From Novilysobacter_A longmucuonensis (GTDB lineage Bacteria; Pseudomonadota; Gammaproteobacteria; Xanthomonadales; Xanthomonadaceae): a stretch of 64,000 nucleotides of DNA. The stretch's first letter is position 1, and the number at the start of each line of letters is the position of its first letter. Both the position numbers and the translations under genes were made by a program. Location: contig NZ_JBJMAW010000004.1 of the NCBI RefSeq assembly GCF_046600735.1, positions 124,001-188,000 of the forward strand, read 5' to 3'. Below, piece after piece: positions 8,977-17,861 of this stretch. The notes under the pieces were generated by a model that did no database searches, had not been told where the DNA came from, and saw only the letters and a program-made list of their open reading frames with translations.

Positions 8977-11558
8977 ATCACGTCCTCCGCCGGCAGCGCC
9001 CGCTGGTTGTAGGTGTGCGCCATGACCATGCCGTAGGCGCCGGCGTCGGCGACCAGCAGCACGTCGCCTTCGCCGGTGGCCGCCGGCAGGGACCGGCCGC
9101 GGCCGAGCACGTCGCTGCTCTCGCAGATCGGACCGACGATGTCGAACCTCGCCACGGACTCGCCATCGCCGAGGCGGCTCAGGTTGTGGATGCCGTGGTA
9201 GGCGTCGTACATCGCCGGGCGCATCAGCGCGTTCATTCCGGCATCGCAGCCGACGCGGCGGATGCCGTCCTTCTCCACCACCTGGGTGACGGTGAGCAAC
9301 AGCACGCCGCTCTCGGCAACCAGGTAGCGGCCCGGCTCGATCACCAGGCCGTAGCGCGGATACGCGGCCTCGATCTGGTCCAGGCCGTCGCGCCAGCGGG
9401 CAAGATCGAAGTCCGGTGCATCGGGCGTGTACGCGACCGGCAGACCGCCGCCGATGTCGATCGTCTCGATCGTGCCGACCTGGTCGGCGAGCCCGGCGAG
9501 ATGGGCGTAGACCCCGCGCCAGTGCAGCGGGTCCTCGATGCCGCTGCCCAGGTGCGCGTGCAGGCCGCTGATGCGGATGCCGAGCTTGCGCGTCTCCGCC
9601 AGGCACGCCTCCAAGCGCGCGACCGGCAGCCCGAACTTGGCCGCGGCCCCGCCGGTGCGCACCTTCTCGTGATGGCCGTCGCCGTGGCCGAGGTCTAGCC
9701 GCAGCCACAACGTGCGGCCGCGGAACACCTCCGGCCAACGTTGCAACGCCTCGATGTTGTCCAGGGTGACGGTGACGCCGAATGCGAATGCCGCCTCGTA
9801 CTCTCGCCGCGGCGCGAAGCTCGGGGTGAACAGCACGCGCTGCGGCGACAGCCCGGGCAGGGTCGCGAAGACGTGCTCGAGCTCGCCCAGCGATACGCAC
9901 TCCAGCCCGAAGCCTTCATCGGCGAGGGTGCGCAGGATCGCCGGGTGCGGGTTGGCCTTGATCGCGTAGTAGCAGCGATCGATGGCGGTCGTGCCGCTCA
10001 GCTCGCGCGCGCGCTCGCGCACGGTCGCCAGATCGTAGACATAGCACGGGGTGCCGGCCCGCGCCTTGGCCAGGAGCTCAGCCTCTGCGCCCAGCCACCA
10101 AGGCGCGCGCCGCTGCGGCCTGCCGTATGCGATCTCGTGCCAACTCGGGCCGAACACGCTGGCCTCGCGCACCGGCATGGCGCCGCCGCGGATCAACTCG
10201 GCATGCAGTTGCGGCAGCAGGCCATCGGCGTCGGCCTCGTCGATCACGAACGTCAGGTTGAGGTCGTTGGACGATTGCGAGATCAGGTGCACGCGTTCGC
10301 GGCCGAACGTCGCCCAGGTGTCCGACAGCCGGTGCAGCAGCGAGCGCATGCCGCGCCCGACCAGGGTGATCGCCGCGCATGGCGCGATCACCTTGACCCG
10401 GCACACTTCCGACAGGTCGGCCGCGAGTGCCTCCAGCACGTTGCCACTGACCAGGTTCTCGCTGGGATCGAGTGAGACGGTGACGTTGGTTTCCGCCGAG
10501 CCGATCAGGTCGACCGACAGCCCGTGCGCGCGGAAGCGCTCGAAGATGTCGGCCAGGAAGCCGACCTGCTGCCACATGCCGATGCTCTCCATCGACACCA
10601 GCACGATGCCGTTGCGCCGGCTGATCGCCTTGACACCGGGCACGGTCACTGCGCTTGCGTCGATACGGGTGCCCGGCAGGTCGGGCCGTTCGGTGTCGAG
10701 TATCTTCATCGGCACGCCGGCGTCGCGGCAGGGCGCGATCGAGCGCGGGTGCAGCACCTTGGCGCCGGTGGTGGCGATTTCCTGCGCCTCGGCGTAGTCC
10801 AGCCTCGTGAGCAGGCGCGCCTCGGGCACCTCGCGCGGGTTGGCGCTGAACATGCCGGGCACGTCGGTCCAGATTTCCACGCATTGCGCCTTGAGCAGCG
10901 CGCCGAAGTAGCCGGCCGAGGTGTCGGAGCCGCCGCGACCGAGCACCGCGGTGCCGCCGTCGCCGTGGCGCGCGATGAAGCCCTGGGTGATCAGCATGCG
11001 CGCGGGCTGGCGCGCGAACCGCTCGGCGAAGTCCGCATCGCCCTCGCGCCGGCAGTTGACCGCCAGCCGCGTCGCCCAGTCGCTCTGGTTGGGCAGTGCG
11101 ATGGCCTGGAGCCACTCGCGCGCATCGCACCAGCCGAAATCCAGGCCCTGCGATGCCAGGTACGCCGCGCCGAGCGTGGAGGACAGCAGCTCGCCCTGCC
11201 CCAGCACCTCGGCCTGCCAGGCCAGCGTGCGCTCGGTGGCGCGCGAATCGCGCGCCAGTGCCTGCAACGCGTCCAGGCGCTCGCCGAGCACGGCATCGCC
11301 ATCGAGCCCGAGTTCGGCGCAGAACGCACGGTGCCTCTCGACCAGTGCGGCAATGCGCGCATCGATGTCGTCGCCGTTGCAGATCGCCTGCAGCTCGTTG
11401 GTGACCCCGGACAGCGCCGAGACCACCACCAGCACGCGCACGTCCTGCCCGGCCACGCGTTCGGCGGCCAGCTGCCCGATGGTGTCCCAACGGTCGCGGC
11501 GGGACACCGAGGTGCCGCCGAACTTGAGTACGACCCAACGTTGCGCTTGTGCCACCAC
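8973..11558 (-). CDS. lysAC: Bifunctional aspartate kinase / diaminopimelate decarboxylase
   Basis: Fusion of the first and last enzymes of lysine synthesis. The N-terminal half is aspartokinase (KFGGTSV at residue 12 onward, ACT regulatory domains at about 310-450). The C-terminal half is a PLP decarboxylase: CYYAIKANPHP holds the Schiff-base lysine, with GGGLPV, EPGRYLV and CESSDVLGRGR further on. The start is taken at GTG 11558 (GTG 11555 is equally possible). An ATG at 11702 would add 48 low-complexity residues and is unlikely. 861 residues, matching the known Xanthomonas fusion. The stop codon comes from a REP. Confidence 0.92.
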   Translation of the reverse strand: MVAQAQRWVVLKFGGTSVSRRDRWDTIGQLAAERVAGQDVRVLVVVSALSGVTNELQAICNGDDIDARIAALVERHRAFCAELGLDGDAVLGERLDALQALARDSRATERTLAWQAEVLGQGELLSSTLGAAYLASQGLDFGWCDAREWLQAIALPNQSDWATRLAVNCRREGDADFAERFARQPARMLITQGFIARHGDGGTAVLGRGGSDTSAGYFGALLKAQCVEIWTDVPGMFSANPREVPEARLLTRLDYAEAQEIATTGAKVLHPRSIAPCRDAGVPMKILDTERPDLPGTRIDASAVTVPGVKAISRRNGIVLVSMESIGMWQQVGFLADIFERFRAHGLSVDLIGSAETNVTVSLDPSENLVSGNVLEALAADLSEVCRVKVIAPCAAITLVGRGMRSLLHRLSDTWATFGRERVHLISQSSNDLNLTFVIDEADADGLLPQLHAELIRGGAMPVREASVFGPSWHEIAYGRPQRRAPWWLGAEAELLAKARAGTPCYVYDLATVRERARELSGTTAIDRCYYAIKANPHPAILRTLADEGFGLECVSLGELEHVFATLPGLSPQRVLFTPSFAPRREYEAAFAFGVTVTLDNIEALQRWPEVFRGRTLWLRLDLGHGDGHHEKVRTGGAAAKFGLPVARLEACLAETRKLGIRISGLHAHLGSGIEDPLHWRGVYAHLAGLADQVGTIETIDIGGGLPVAYTPDAPDFDLARWRDGLDQIEAAYPRYGLVIEPGRYLVAESGVLLLTVTQVVEKDGIRRVGCDAGMNALMRPAMYDAYHGIHNLSRLGDGESVARFDIVGPICESSDVLGRGRSLPAATGEGDVLLVADAGAYGMVMAHTYNQRALPAEDVM

Positions 11559-11892
11559 ACTGCCCCGGTTGATAACGTCTGAAAGAATGAGGAAAGCTCG
11601 GGCCCGGCGCGCGCGACCACCCCGGGCGAAGCCAAACCCCTCCCCCGGCGGCCCCCCGTCGATCGAAGGTCCCGCGGGTTTTTCGGTAGCCTCCGCCGAC
11701 AACCCCTAGAATGACGCGCCGCGCCGCAGGACCGGTGCGAATACGCAATTCTAGTCGAACGTGCGCGGATCGAGCCGGCCCGGTGCGCTGCCGCAACCGC
11801 AACGGCGCCATCGCACTGGAAGGCGGCCATCGCTCGCATGGCCACCACGCCGCCTCCGCTCCACCAAACCAACCTCACCGGACCGCCTCGGC
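11559..11892. other. Divergent intergenic region with an inverted repeat
   Basis: 334 bp between the divergent lysAC and phzF starts, with no credible ORF. A 7-bp inverted repeat, CTAGAAT (11706-11712) and ATTCTAG (11748-11754), brackets 35 bp of GC-rich sequence. TAGAAT at 11707-11712 could also serve as a -10 box toward phzF. I see no lysine riboswitch architecture and no leader peptide rich in lysine codons. Confidence 0.4.
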
Positions 11893-12771
11893 ATGACAGC
11901 TCGCCGCTACCTGCAACTGGATGTATTCGCCGACCGCCCCGGCGCCGGCAACCCGCTGGCCGTGATCCCCCAGGCGCAGGGCCTGGATGACGCCCAGATG
12001 CAGGCGATCGCGCGCTGGACACGGCTGCCGGAAACCACCTTCGTGTTCCCACCGACACAGCCGGGCGCCAGTTACCGGGTGCGGATGTTCAGCCCGCGCC
12101 GGGAGGTGCCGTTTGCCGGGCACCCCAGCGTCGGTACCGCGCATGCGGTGCTCGAATGCGGGCTGGCGACGCTGCGCGATGGCCGCTTGCTGCAGGAGGG
12201 GCTGGCCGGAGTTCTGCCGCTGGTGGTCGAGGGCGAAGGCGCCACCCGCACGATCGCAGTGCGCACGCCGCGGGCGCGGGTGGTCGAGGTCGCCAGTGCC
12301 GATGATCCGCGTCTGGCCGCAGCGCTCGCGGGGTGCTCGCTGGGCGCATTGCCGCCGGCGCTGGTCGACGGCGGGCGCTGCTGGTGGCTGGCCGAGCTGA
12401 GCGATGAGACTGCCTTGCGCGAGGCTGCGCCGGACTGGGCGGCGATCGGCCAGCTGGCCGAGCAGACCGGGAGCATGGGCCTGTGTGCGTTCGCGCGTGC
12501 CGATGGCGGCCATGACTACGACCTGGTGGTACGCGCCTTCGTCGGTGCGCCGGCGCAGTTCGAGGATGCGGCCTCCGGCGCCGCCAACGCGACGCTGGCG
12601 GCGTGGCTGAAGCACAACGATGCACTGCCCGGGCACGGGGGACGTTATGTCGCCAGCCAAGGCCGCGAGGTCGGGTTCGATGCACGGCTGCAGTTGCGGG
12701 TGGATGCGGACGGCGAGGTCTGGTCGGGCGGCCGGGTGTGCAGCGTGATCCGCGGGGAGATCGACTGGTAG
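11893..12771 (+). CDS. PhzF family isomerase/epimerase
   Basis: Member of the PhzF/YddE family, cytoplasmic enzymes with a diaminopimelate-epimerase-like fold. 292 residues from the ATG at 11893, starting MTARRYLQLDVFADRP. Family landmarks are GNPLAVI, LPETTF with the probable catalytic glutamate, and FAGHPSVGTA. A 44-residue upstream extension lacks family similarity and was dropped. The actual substrate is unknown. The TAG stop (12769-12771) belongs to a GTAG repeat. No phenazine genes are near, so no phenazine role is inferred. Confidence 0.85.
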   Translation: MTARRYLQLDVFADRPGAGNPLAVIPQAQGLDDAQMQAIARWTRLPETTFVFPPTQPGASYRVRMFSPRREVPFAGHPSVGTAHAVLECGLATLRDGRLLQEGLAGVLPLVVEGEGATRTIAVRTPRARVVEVASADDPRLAAALAGCSLGALPPALVDGGRCWWLAELSDETALREAAPDWAAIGQLAEQTGSMGLCAFARADGGHDYDLVVRAFVGAPAQFEDAASGAANATLAAWLKHNDALPGHGGRYVASQGREVGFDARLQLRVDADGEVWSGGRVCSVIRGEIDW

Positions 12772-12873
12772 AGCCGAGCTTGTTCGGGCGGCTTCGCATG
12801 ACGTGCTTCGAACGATGCCTTGGCTGTCTCGCGGGGGCGTTGGTTCTTGCTGCCGAGCGAGCTCGGCACTACG
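12767..12873. repeat. GTAG-type REP pair (class E)
   Basis: Plus-strand unit 12767-12787 begins GGTAGAGCCGAGCTTG and is imperfect; its TAG ends phzF. An inverted partner at 12851-12873 reads GTAGTGCCGAGCTCGCTCGG on the minus strand and has a clean palindrome. A relative occurs at 27500-27522. Confidence 0.65.
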
Positions 12874-12912
12874 GGCTCCGCATTACGGGTCTGGCACCAA
12901 GTCCGCTGGGCG

Positions 12913-13641
12913 CTACTCCGGCCGCACGTCGACCCGCACGCGGATGCGGTCGCCGGGGTGGTAGTCGGTGCGGGTGACGTAGCTGCGGCCGGCGTACTCG
13001 TAGGTCACGTCGTAGGCGCTGACCGCGCGGACCCCGGCGCCGTGGTAGCCATCGACCGGGACCGGGTCGCAGACGCGCACGGTACCGGTGTGGCGGCGGG
13101 TGCGCTGGTTGTGCTCGTAGATCTCGCGGCCGGCGACGCCGCCGACCATGGTGCCGATCGCCGAGGTCGCATAGCGTGCGCTGCCGCCGCCGACCTGGCT
13201 GCCGATCACCGCACCCAGCACGCCGCCGATCACGGTCGCGACGGTGCGGCCACCTTCGCTGCCGCCGCTGCGCGGGTAGCGGTCGTAGGGGTCGTAGGAG
13301 CCGCGATAGTCGTTGTCGTAGTAGTCGTCACCACGGCCGTCGCCGGCGTAGCCGCCGGGATGGTCGGGCCCGCCGTAGGAGTCGTGCGGATCCAGGTAGG
13401 TATCGCGCTGGTAGCAACGCCGGCCGCTGACGGGCTGGTTGCGGTAGCGGTCGAACACCGGGTCCACCCGCAGCACCCGTGCGTAATCGTAGTGCGCATC
13501 GTGGCTCTGGTCATAGCGTCCGGGCCAACCGTAGCCCTCCTGCCCGCCGTAGCCCTCCTGCAGATAGAGCGACTGCGCCGAGGCAGTGCCGGCGGCGGCG
13601 ATCAGCGCGAACGCCAGGATCGTGGCGGATGGTCGGTTCAT
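12913..13641 (-). CDS. Glycine-zipper 2TM domain envelope protein
   Basis: 242 residues with a signal peptide (MNRPSATILAFALIAAAGTA, cleavage near ASA-Q). A middle part is rich in Asp, Tyr and Gly. The glycine zipper is at about residues 130-165 (VATVIGGVLGAVIGSQVGGG and AIGTMVGGVAG), as in Rickettsia 17-kDa antigen-like proteins; the C-terminus ends in a basic beta-rich segment. Probably periplasmic or outer-membrane associated; function unknown. The ATG at 13641 is preferred over 13704 because it gives a proper signal peptide. Confidence 0.8.
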   Translation of the reverse strand: MNRPSATILAFALIAAAGTASAQSLYLQEGYGGQEGYGWPGRYDQSHDAHYDYARVLRVDPVFDRYRNQPVSGRRCYQRDTYLDPHDSYGGPDHPGGYAGDGRGDDYYDNDYRGSYDPYDRYPRSGGSEGGRTVATVIGGVLGAVIGSQVGGGSARYATSAIGTMVGGVAGREIYEHNQRTRRHTGTVRVCDPVPVDGYHGAGVRAVSAYDVTYEYAGRSYVTRTDYHPGDRIRVRVDVRPE

Positions 13642-13786
13642 GGCGGATCTCCCTGCGCCGACACGGCGCGTGACTGATCGTCGGTGGGCCTGCGCGAACC
13701 CCACCTGAACCTGATGAAGGAGCCGTGAAGAGGTTTAGCGCACCGACAGCGACGCGGCTCGGTCAAGTGGTGTGACCCTGCCCCCG

Positions 13787-14218
13787 TCAGGCCAGCCTGG
13801 CCTGCAAACTGATCGGCACCGCACTCAGTGCCTTCGACACCGGACAATTGCGCTTGGCGTCCTCGGCAATGGCTTGGAACTTTGCCTCGTCGATCCCCGG
13901 CACCCGGGCCTCGACCTTCAGCCGGATCTGCGACAGCGCCGGCCCGTCCTCCATCGACAGGTCGACCTCGGCGCGGCTGTCGAGCCGGTCCGGCGGGTGG
14001 CCGGCCTCGGTCAACTTGGCCGACAACGCCATGGCGAAGCAGCCGGCGTGCGCGGCGGCGATGAGTTCCTCGGGGTTGGTGCCTTTCTCGTCGCCGAAGC
14101 GGCTGCTGAAGGCGTAGGGGGTGTTGTCCAGTACTCCGCTTTGCGGCGTGCCGAGCTGGCCCTTGCCGCTCTTGAGGTCGCCCTCCCAGTGCGCGGTGGC
14201 GTGACGGGAAATGCCCAT
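13787..14218 (-). CDS. osmC: OsmC family peroxiredoxin
   Basis: Thiol-dependent peroxidase acting on organic hydroperoxides. 143 residues. The two redox cysteines are C60 (AAHAGCFA) and C125 (KRNCPVSKA), and the conserved glutamate is E51 or E52 (NPEELI). The pattern fits the OsmC branch (YhfA and Ohr differ in the cysteine surroundings). Single gene, divergent from the EF-G-like gene. Confidence 0.92.
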   Translation of the reverse strand: MGISRHATAHWEGDLKSGKGQLGTPQSGVLDNTPYAFSSRFGDEKGTNPEELIAAAHAGCFAMALSAKLTEAGHPPDRLDSRAEVDLSMEDGPALSQIRLKVEARVPGIDEAKFQAIAEDAKRNCPVSKALSAVPISLQARLA

Positions 14219-14486
14219 GGTGTGGCTCCAGGTTTGAAAGGGGGGCCAGCGTAGCGGCGGTGCCGTTAGCAGCGCGTGGCGCTTGGCGCTGGGTTCCTCC
14301 CCTTACGCAAGCGAGGGAGACAAAAGCAGTCCGGCATCTTGACCGGCCCCACCCGCTGCGGGACTCTTGCGGTTCCGGCGCCCGCGCCGGCCCCCGCCAT
14401 GACCGCCCGCCGAGCGCCTCCGCTCGGTCGCGCAGCGCGGACAGCCATGACGGCCTTCCCACCCTTCCGCAGGGAGAAGTCCGCTC
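14219..14486. repeat. Repeat-rich intergenic stretch
   Basis: 268 bp between divergent genes. It contains CTCCCCTTACGCAAGCGAGG (14297-14316), a relative of the CCCTCTCCCGC-type palindrome found inside murL, then two GC-rich palindromic patches (CGCCCGCGCCGGCCC near 14380, GAGCGCCTCCGCTC near 14413). A ribosome-binding site GGGAGAAG (14471-14478) precedes the next gene. No ORF here looks genuine. Confidence 0.45.
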
Positions 14487-16559
14487 ATGTCCTACGACAC
14501 CACCTCCATCCGCAATGTGGCCCTGGCAGGCCACCCCGCCGCCGGCAAAACCACGCTCTTCGAAGCCCTGCTGCACGCCGGCGGCACCGTCCCGACGGCA
14601 GGCACGATCGAACGCGGCAGCACCGTGTCCGACTTCGATCCGATCGAGAAAGAGCGCGGTCATTCGCTCGATGCCGCGATCGCAGGCATCGATCACGGTG
14701 GCACCCACATCAACCTGATCGACACCCCGGGCTATCCCGACTTCCGCGGCCCCGCGCTGTCGGCCTTGGCGGCGGTGGAAACAGTGATGGTCGTGATCGC
14801 CGCCGACAGCGGCATCGAATACGGCGCGCGGCGCATGATGGCCCACGCGAAAGCCCGAAAACTCTGCCGGGTGGTGGTGATCACCAAGATCGACCACGAC
14901 GGCACTTCGGGAAATACCCCAGCGCGCGTGCTCGATGAACTGCGCGAGACCTTCGGCAACGAATGCCTGCCGCTGAACCTGCCGGCCGACGGCGGCACCC
15001 ACGTCGTCGATTGCTTCGGCCAGGCCGACGGAAACACGCTTGATGGAGTCAGCGACCTGGGCCCGGTCGCCGACTGGCACCAGAAGATCATCGACCAGGT
15101 CGTGGAGATCAACGAGACCGTGATGGAGCGCTACCTCGACCTCGGCGAGGGCGGGCTGTCGGGCAAGGAGCTGCACGATGCGTTCGAGCAATGCCTGCGC
15201 GAGGGCCACCTGGTGCCGGTGCTGTTCTGTTCGGCGCGCAGCGGCGTGGGCGTCGGTGAACTGCTCGATGTCGCCGAGCGGCTGTTCCCGCATCCCGGCG
15301 AAGCCAACCCGCCGCCGTTCCTGAAAGGCCATGGCGCCGATGCGCAGCCGATCACCGCCATGCCCGACCCGGACGCGCACGTGATCGCCGACGTATTCAA
15401 GATCGCCAACGACCCGTTCGTCGGCAAGCTGGGCGTGTTCCGCGTCTACCAGGGCACGGTGCGCAAGGACACGCAGCTGTTCGTCGACGATGGCCGCAAG
15501 CCGTTCAAGGTCGGCCACCTGTTCAAGCTGCGCGGCAAGGAGCACATCGAGATCGAGCAGGCGATCCCCGGCGACATCGCCGCGGTGGCCAAGGTCGAGG
15601 ACCTGCATTTCGACGCGGTGCTGCATGACAGCCATGACGAGGACCACATCCACCTCGCCGCGCTGGACTTCCCCCGGCCGATGTTCGGCCTGGCGGTCGA
15701 AGCGGCGAGCAAGGGGCAGGAGCAGAAGCTCGCCACCGCGCTGCACAAGCTCGCCGAGGAGGACCCGTGTTTCATCGTCGAACACGAGGTGGAGACCAAC
15801 GAGACCGTGGTCCGCGGCCTGTCCGACCTGCACCTGCGCATCAACCTGGACCGGCTCAGGGACAGGTACGGCCTGGAGGTGAGTTCGCGCCCGCCACGCA
15901 TCGCCTATCGCGAGACCGTCAGCGGCCACGCCGAAGGGCACCACCGCCACAAGAAGCAGACCGGCGGCGCCGGACAGTTCGGCGAGGTGTTCCTGCGCAT
16001 CGAGCCGCTGCCGCGCGGCGAGGGCTTCGCGTTCGTCGACGAGGTCAAGGGCGGCACGATTCCCGGCCAGTTCCTGCCGGCGGTCGAGAAGGGCGTGCGC
16101 CAGGCGATGCAGGCCGGCGCGCTGGCCGGCTATCCGATGCAGGACGTGCGCGTGATCGTGTTCGACGGCAAGCATCACCCGGTCGACAGCAAGGAGGTGG
16201 CGTTCGTCGCCGCCGGCAAGAAGGCGTTCCTCGATGCGGTCTCGAAGGCCCGGCCGCAGGTGCTCGAACCGATCGTCGACCTGGAAGTCCACGCGCCGGA
16301 GCAGCACATGGGCGACATCAGCGGCGGGCTCGCCAGCAAGCGCGCGCGCATCAACGGCACCGACGCGGCCCGCAGCAGCGAGATCGTGGTCAAGGCGCAG
16401 GTGCCTCTGTCGGAACTGGAAGGCTACGCGGCCGAGCTGAAATCGGTGACCGCCGGACGCGGGCGCTATTCACTGGACTTCAGCCACTACGAGCCGGTGC
16501 CGGCAAATGTTCAGCAGAAGCTGGTTGGTGCCTACAAGCCGAAGCACGAGGAGGATTGA
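14487..16559 (+). CDS. Elongation factor G-like GTPase
   Basis: 690-residue translational GTPase of the EF-G family with the five-domain order. The P-loop GHPAAGKT is at 15-22 and DTPG at 79-82. The fourth G motif reads TKID (133-136) instead of NKxD, and switch I lacks the usual RGITI, having KERGHS instead. These changes match EF-G-like paralogues (EF-G2/FusA2 type) rather than housekeeping FusA, which normally sits in the str operon with rpsL, rpsG and tufA. Its role, whether ribosome-related or stress-related, is not known. Confidence 0.85.
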   Translation: MSYDTTSIRNVALAGHPAAGKTTLFEALLHAGGTVPTAGTIERGSTVSDFDPIEKERGHSLDAAIAGIDHGGTHINLIDTPGYPDFRGPALSALAAVETVMVVIAADSGIEYGARRMMAHAKARKLCRVVVITKIDHDGTSGNTPARVLDELRETFGNECLPLNLPADGGTHVVDCFGQADGNTLDGVSDLGPVADWHQKIIDQVVEINETVMERYLDLGEGGLSGKELHDAFEQCLREGHLVPVLFCSARSGVGVGELLDVAERLFPHPGEANPPPFLKGHGADAQPITAMPDPDAHVIADVFKIANDPFVGKLGVFRVYQGTVRKDTQLFVDDGRKPFKVGHLFKLRGKEHIEIEQAIPGDIAAVAKVEDLHFDAVLHDSHDEDHIHLAALDFPRPMFGLAVEAASKGQEQKLATALHKLAEEDPCFIVEHEVETNETVVRGLSDLHLRINLDRLRDRYGLEVSSRPPRIAYRETVSGHAEGHHRHKKQTGGAGQFGEVFLRIEPLPRGEGFAFVDEVKGGTIPGQFLPAVEKGVRQAMQAGALAGYPMQDVRVIVFDGKHHPVDSKEVAFVAAGKKAFLDAVSKARPQVLEPIVDLEVHAPEQHMGDISGGLASKRARINGTDAARSSEIVVKAQVPLSELEGYAAELKSVTAGRGRYSLDFSHYEPVPANVQQKLVGAYKPKHEED

Positions 16560-16615
16560 GCGCCGATGGCGAGGATCGTCGCTCAGGTGCCGGTTTGAGC
16601 GTGCTGTCGCCTGCC

Positions 16616-17011
16616 ATGGCCGGGGTGCTGGCCGACGCGATCCTGGCCGCCCACGTGGCGGTTGTCGGCTTCGTGGTGATCGGCGAGTGCCTGTTCCTGA
16701 TCGGCGGCCGACGCGGCTGGCGCTGGGTACGCGGCTTCGGGCTGCGCATCGTGCACCTGTTGCTGATGGGGTTCGTCGCGGGGCAGGCCTGGCTGGGTGC
16801 GGTGTGCCCGCTGACGCTGTGGGAGCAGGCGCTGCGCGGGCGCGCCGGGCAGGCGGCCTATTCCGGCTCGTTCATCGAGCACTGGCTGTCGCGGGTGATC
16901 TTCTTCGAGGCGCCGGCGTGGGCATTCGTCGCCGCCTACACCGGGTTCGCGTTGCTGGTGTTGCTGACCTGGCGCTGGGTGCCGCCACGGCGCCCGTGGA
17001 AGCGGCGATGA
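16616..17011 (+). CDS. DUF2784 family membrane protein
   Basis: 131 residues from ATG 16616 (GTG 16601 would add five residues). Three to four hydrophobic helices, starting MAGVLADAILAAHVAVVGFV, with CPLTLWEQALR in the middle and a basic C-terminal PPRRPWKRR. The pattern matches the small inner-membrane DUF2784 family, of unknown function. It follows the EF-G-like gene by 56 bp and may be cotranscribed with it. Confidence 0.8.
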   Translation: MAGVLADAILAAHVAVVGFVVIGECLFLIGGRRGWRWVRGFGLRIVHLLLMGFVAGQAWLGAVCPLTLWEQALRGRAGQAAYSGSFIEHWLSRVIFFEAPAWAFVAAYTGFALLVLLTWRWVPPRRPWKRR

Positions 17012-17027
17012 GTGCAAGAAACCGCAC

Positions 17028-17097
17028 GCTGGGCTGACAAGCCCAGCAACCCGATACCGGAGTGCGCCAAGGTGCTGGGCTTGTCAGCCCAGCCTAC
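17028..17097. repeat. GTAG-type REP pair (class C)
   Basis: Two 20-bp palindromes, GCTGGGCTGACAAGCCCAGC at 17028-17047 and the inverted copy at 17074-17093, which reads GTAGGCTGGGCTGACAAG on the minus strand (GTAG at 17094-17097). They lie between the convergent DUF2784 and CHRD genes and might also act as a bidirectional terminator. Confidence 0.8.
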
Positions 17098-17146
17098 GGT
17101 CAGCCGAGCCTTCGACTCGTGGGGCCGGTAGGTTTCGGGGCGAAAC

Positions 17147-17734
17147 TCATTCGTCCTCCTCGGGCTCGTCCACTGGCGCTGCCTCCTCCACCGGTGCTGC
17201 CTCCTCCACCGGTGCTGCCTCCTCCACCGGCGCGGGTTCGACCGCGGGCGCGGCCGGCACCGGCATTTGCGCTGCCGCGGGAGGCGTATCGCCCAGGCGC
17301 GCCGGCTGCGGCATCAATTGCCCGCGGACCGCGCCGGCGGGGTCCTCAATCGTGCTGATCACGACATAGCTCTCGCCGGCGCGCACGTCGGCGGCCACGA
17401 GCGGTGTCAGCGAGAGCTGCGCACCGGCGATGCGGCCTTCGGTGGCGCCGGTCTCGACATCCAGATCCGCCACCGCCGGGCCGTTCTCGTTGTACCTGCC
17501 GGTGTGCAGCGCCGCGCCGGTCGCGCCCGGTTCGAGTCCGGCGAAGACCAGGTCCAGCTGCAGGGTGCCGTCTTCGGCCAGCACCGCGGCGACCTCGCCG
17601 GTGGCGGGTGACTCGGTGGCCGAGATCACATTGCCGCCGCTGAGCACGCCGCGCAGGTTCACCTCCTGGGCGGTGGCGGCCCCGGCCAGACCCAGCGCGG
17701 TGGCCAGTGCGATGGTGCGCAGGACGATGTTCAT
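17147..17734 (-). CDS. CHRD domain-containing secreted protein
   Basis: 195 residues from ATG 17734, with a signal peptide (MNIVLRTIALATALGLAGAA, cleavage near ATA-Q). A CHRD domain of about 115 residues follows (LRGVLSGGNVISATESPATG, then HTGRYNENGPAV and GQLMPQ). The tail is low complexity: Pro/Ala-rich, then PVEEAA three times, PVDEPEEDE at the end, encoded by an 18-bp tandem repeat at about 17167-17232. CHRD domains are found in chordin and in bacterial extracellular proteins; function here is unknown. Confidence 0.8.
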   Translation of the reverse strand: MNIVLRTIALATALGLAGAATAQEVNLRGVLSGGNVISATESPATGEVAAVLAEDGTLQLDLVFAGLEPGATGAALHTGRYNENGPAVADLDVETGATEGRIAGAQLSLTPLVAADVRAGESYVVISTIEDPAGAVRGQLMPQPARLGDTPPAAAQMPVPAAPAVEPAPVEEAAPVEEAAPVEEAAPVDEPEEDE

Positions 17735-17861
17735 GGCGGGCGGCTCCAGTGGGCTACCGCGCCACGCTACCGCGCCACTCGTTGCCACGGGGTCAGCGCC
17801 GCGTGAACGCTGCGCGTATGTGTTGACGTGGCTGTGCGCGTCGCGCCCCTAGCGTGGCGCC

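Noticed and set aside
11559..11892. Lysine riboswitch or leader in front of lysAC
   Set aside because: No L-box-like conserved blocks, no terminator toward lysAC, and no lysine-codon-rich short ORF.
13638..16307. 889-codon minus-strand ORF opposite the EF-G-like gene
   Set aside because: Antisense shadow; it also runs across osmC and the glycine-zipper gene promoter region and has no recognisable domain.
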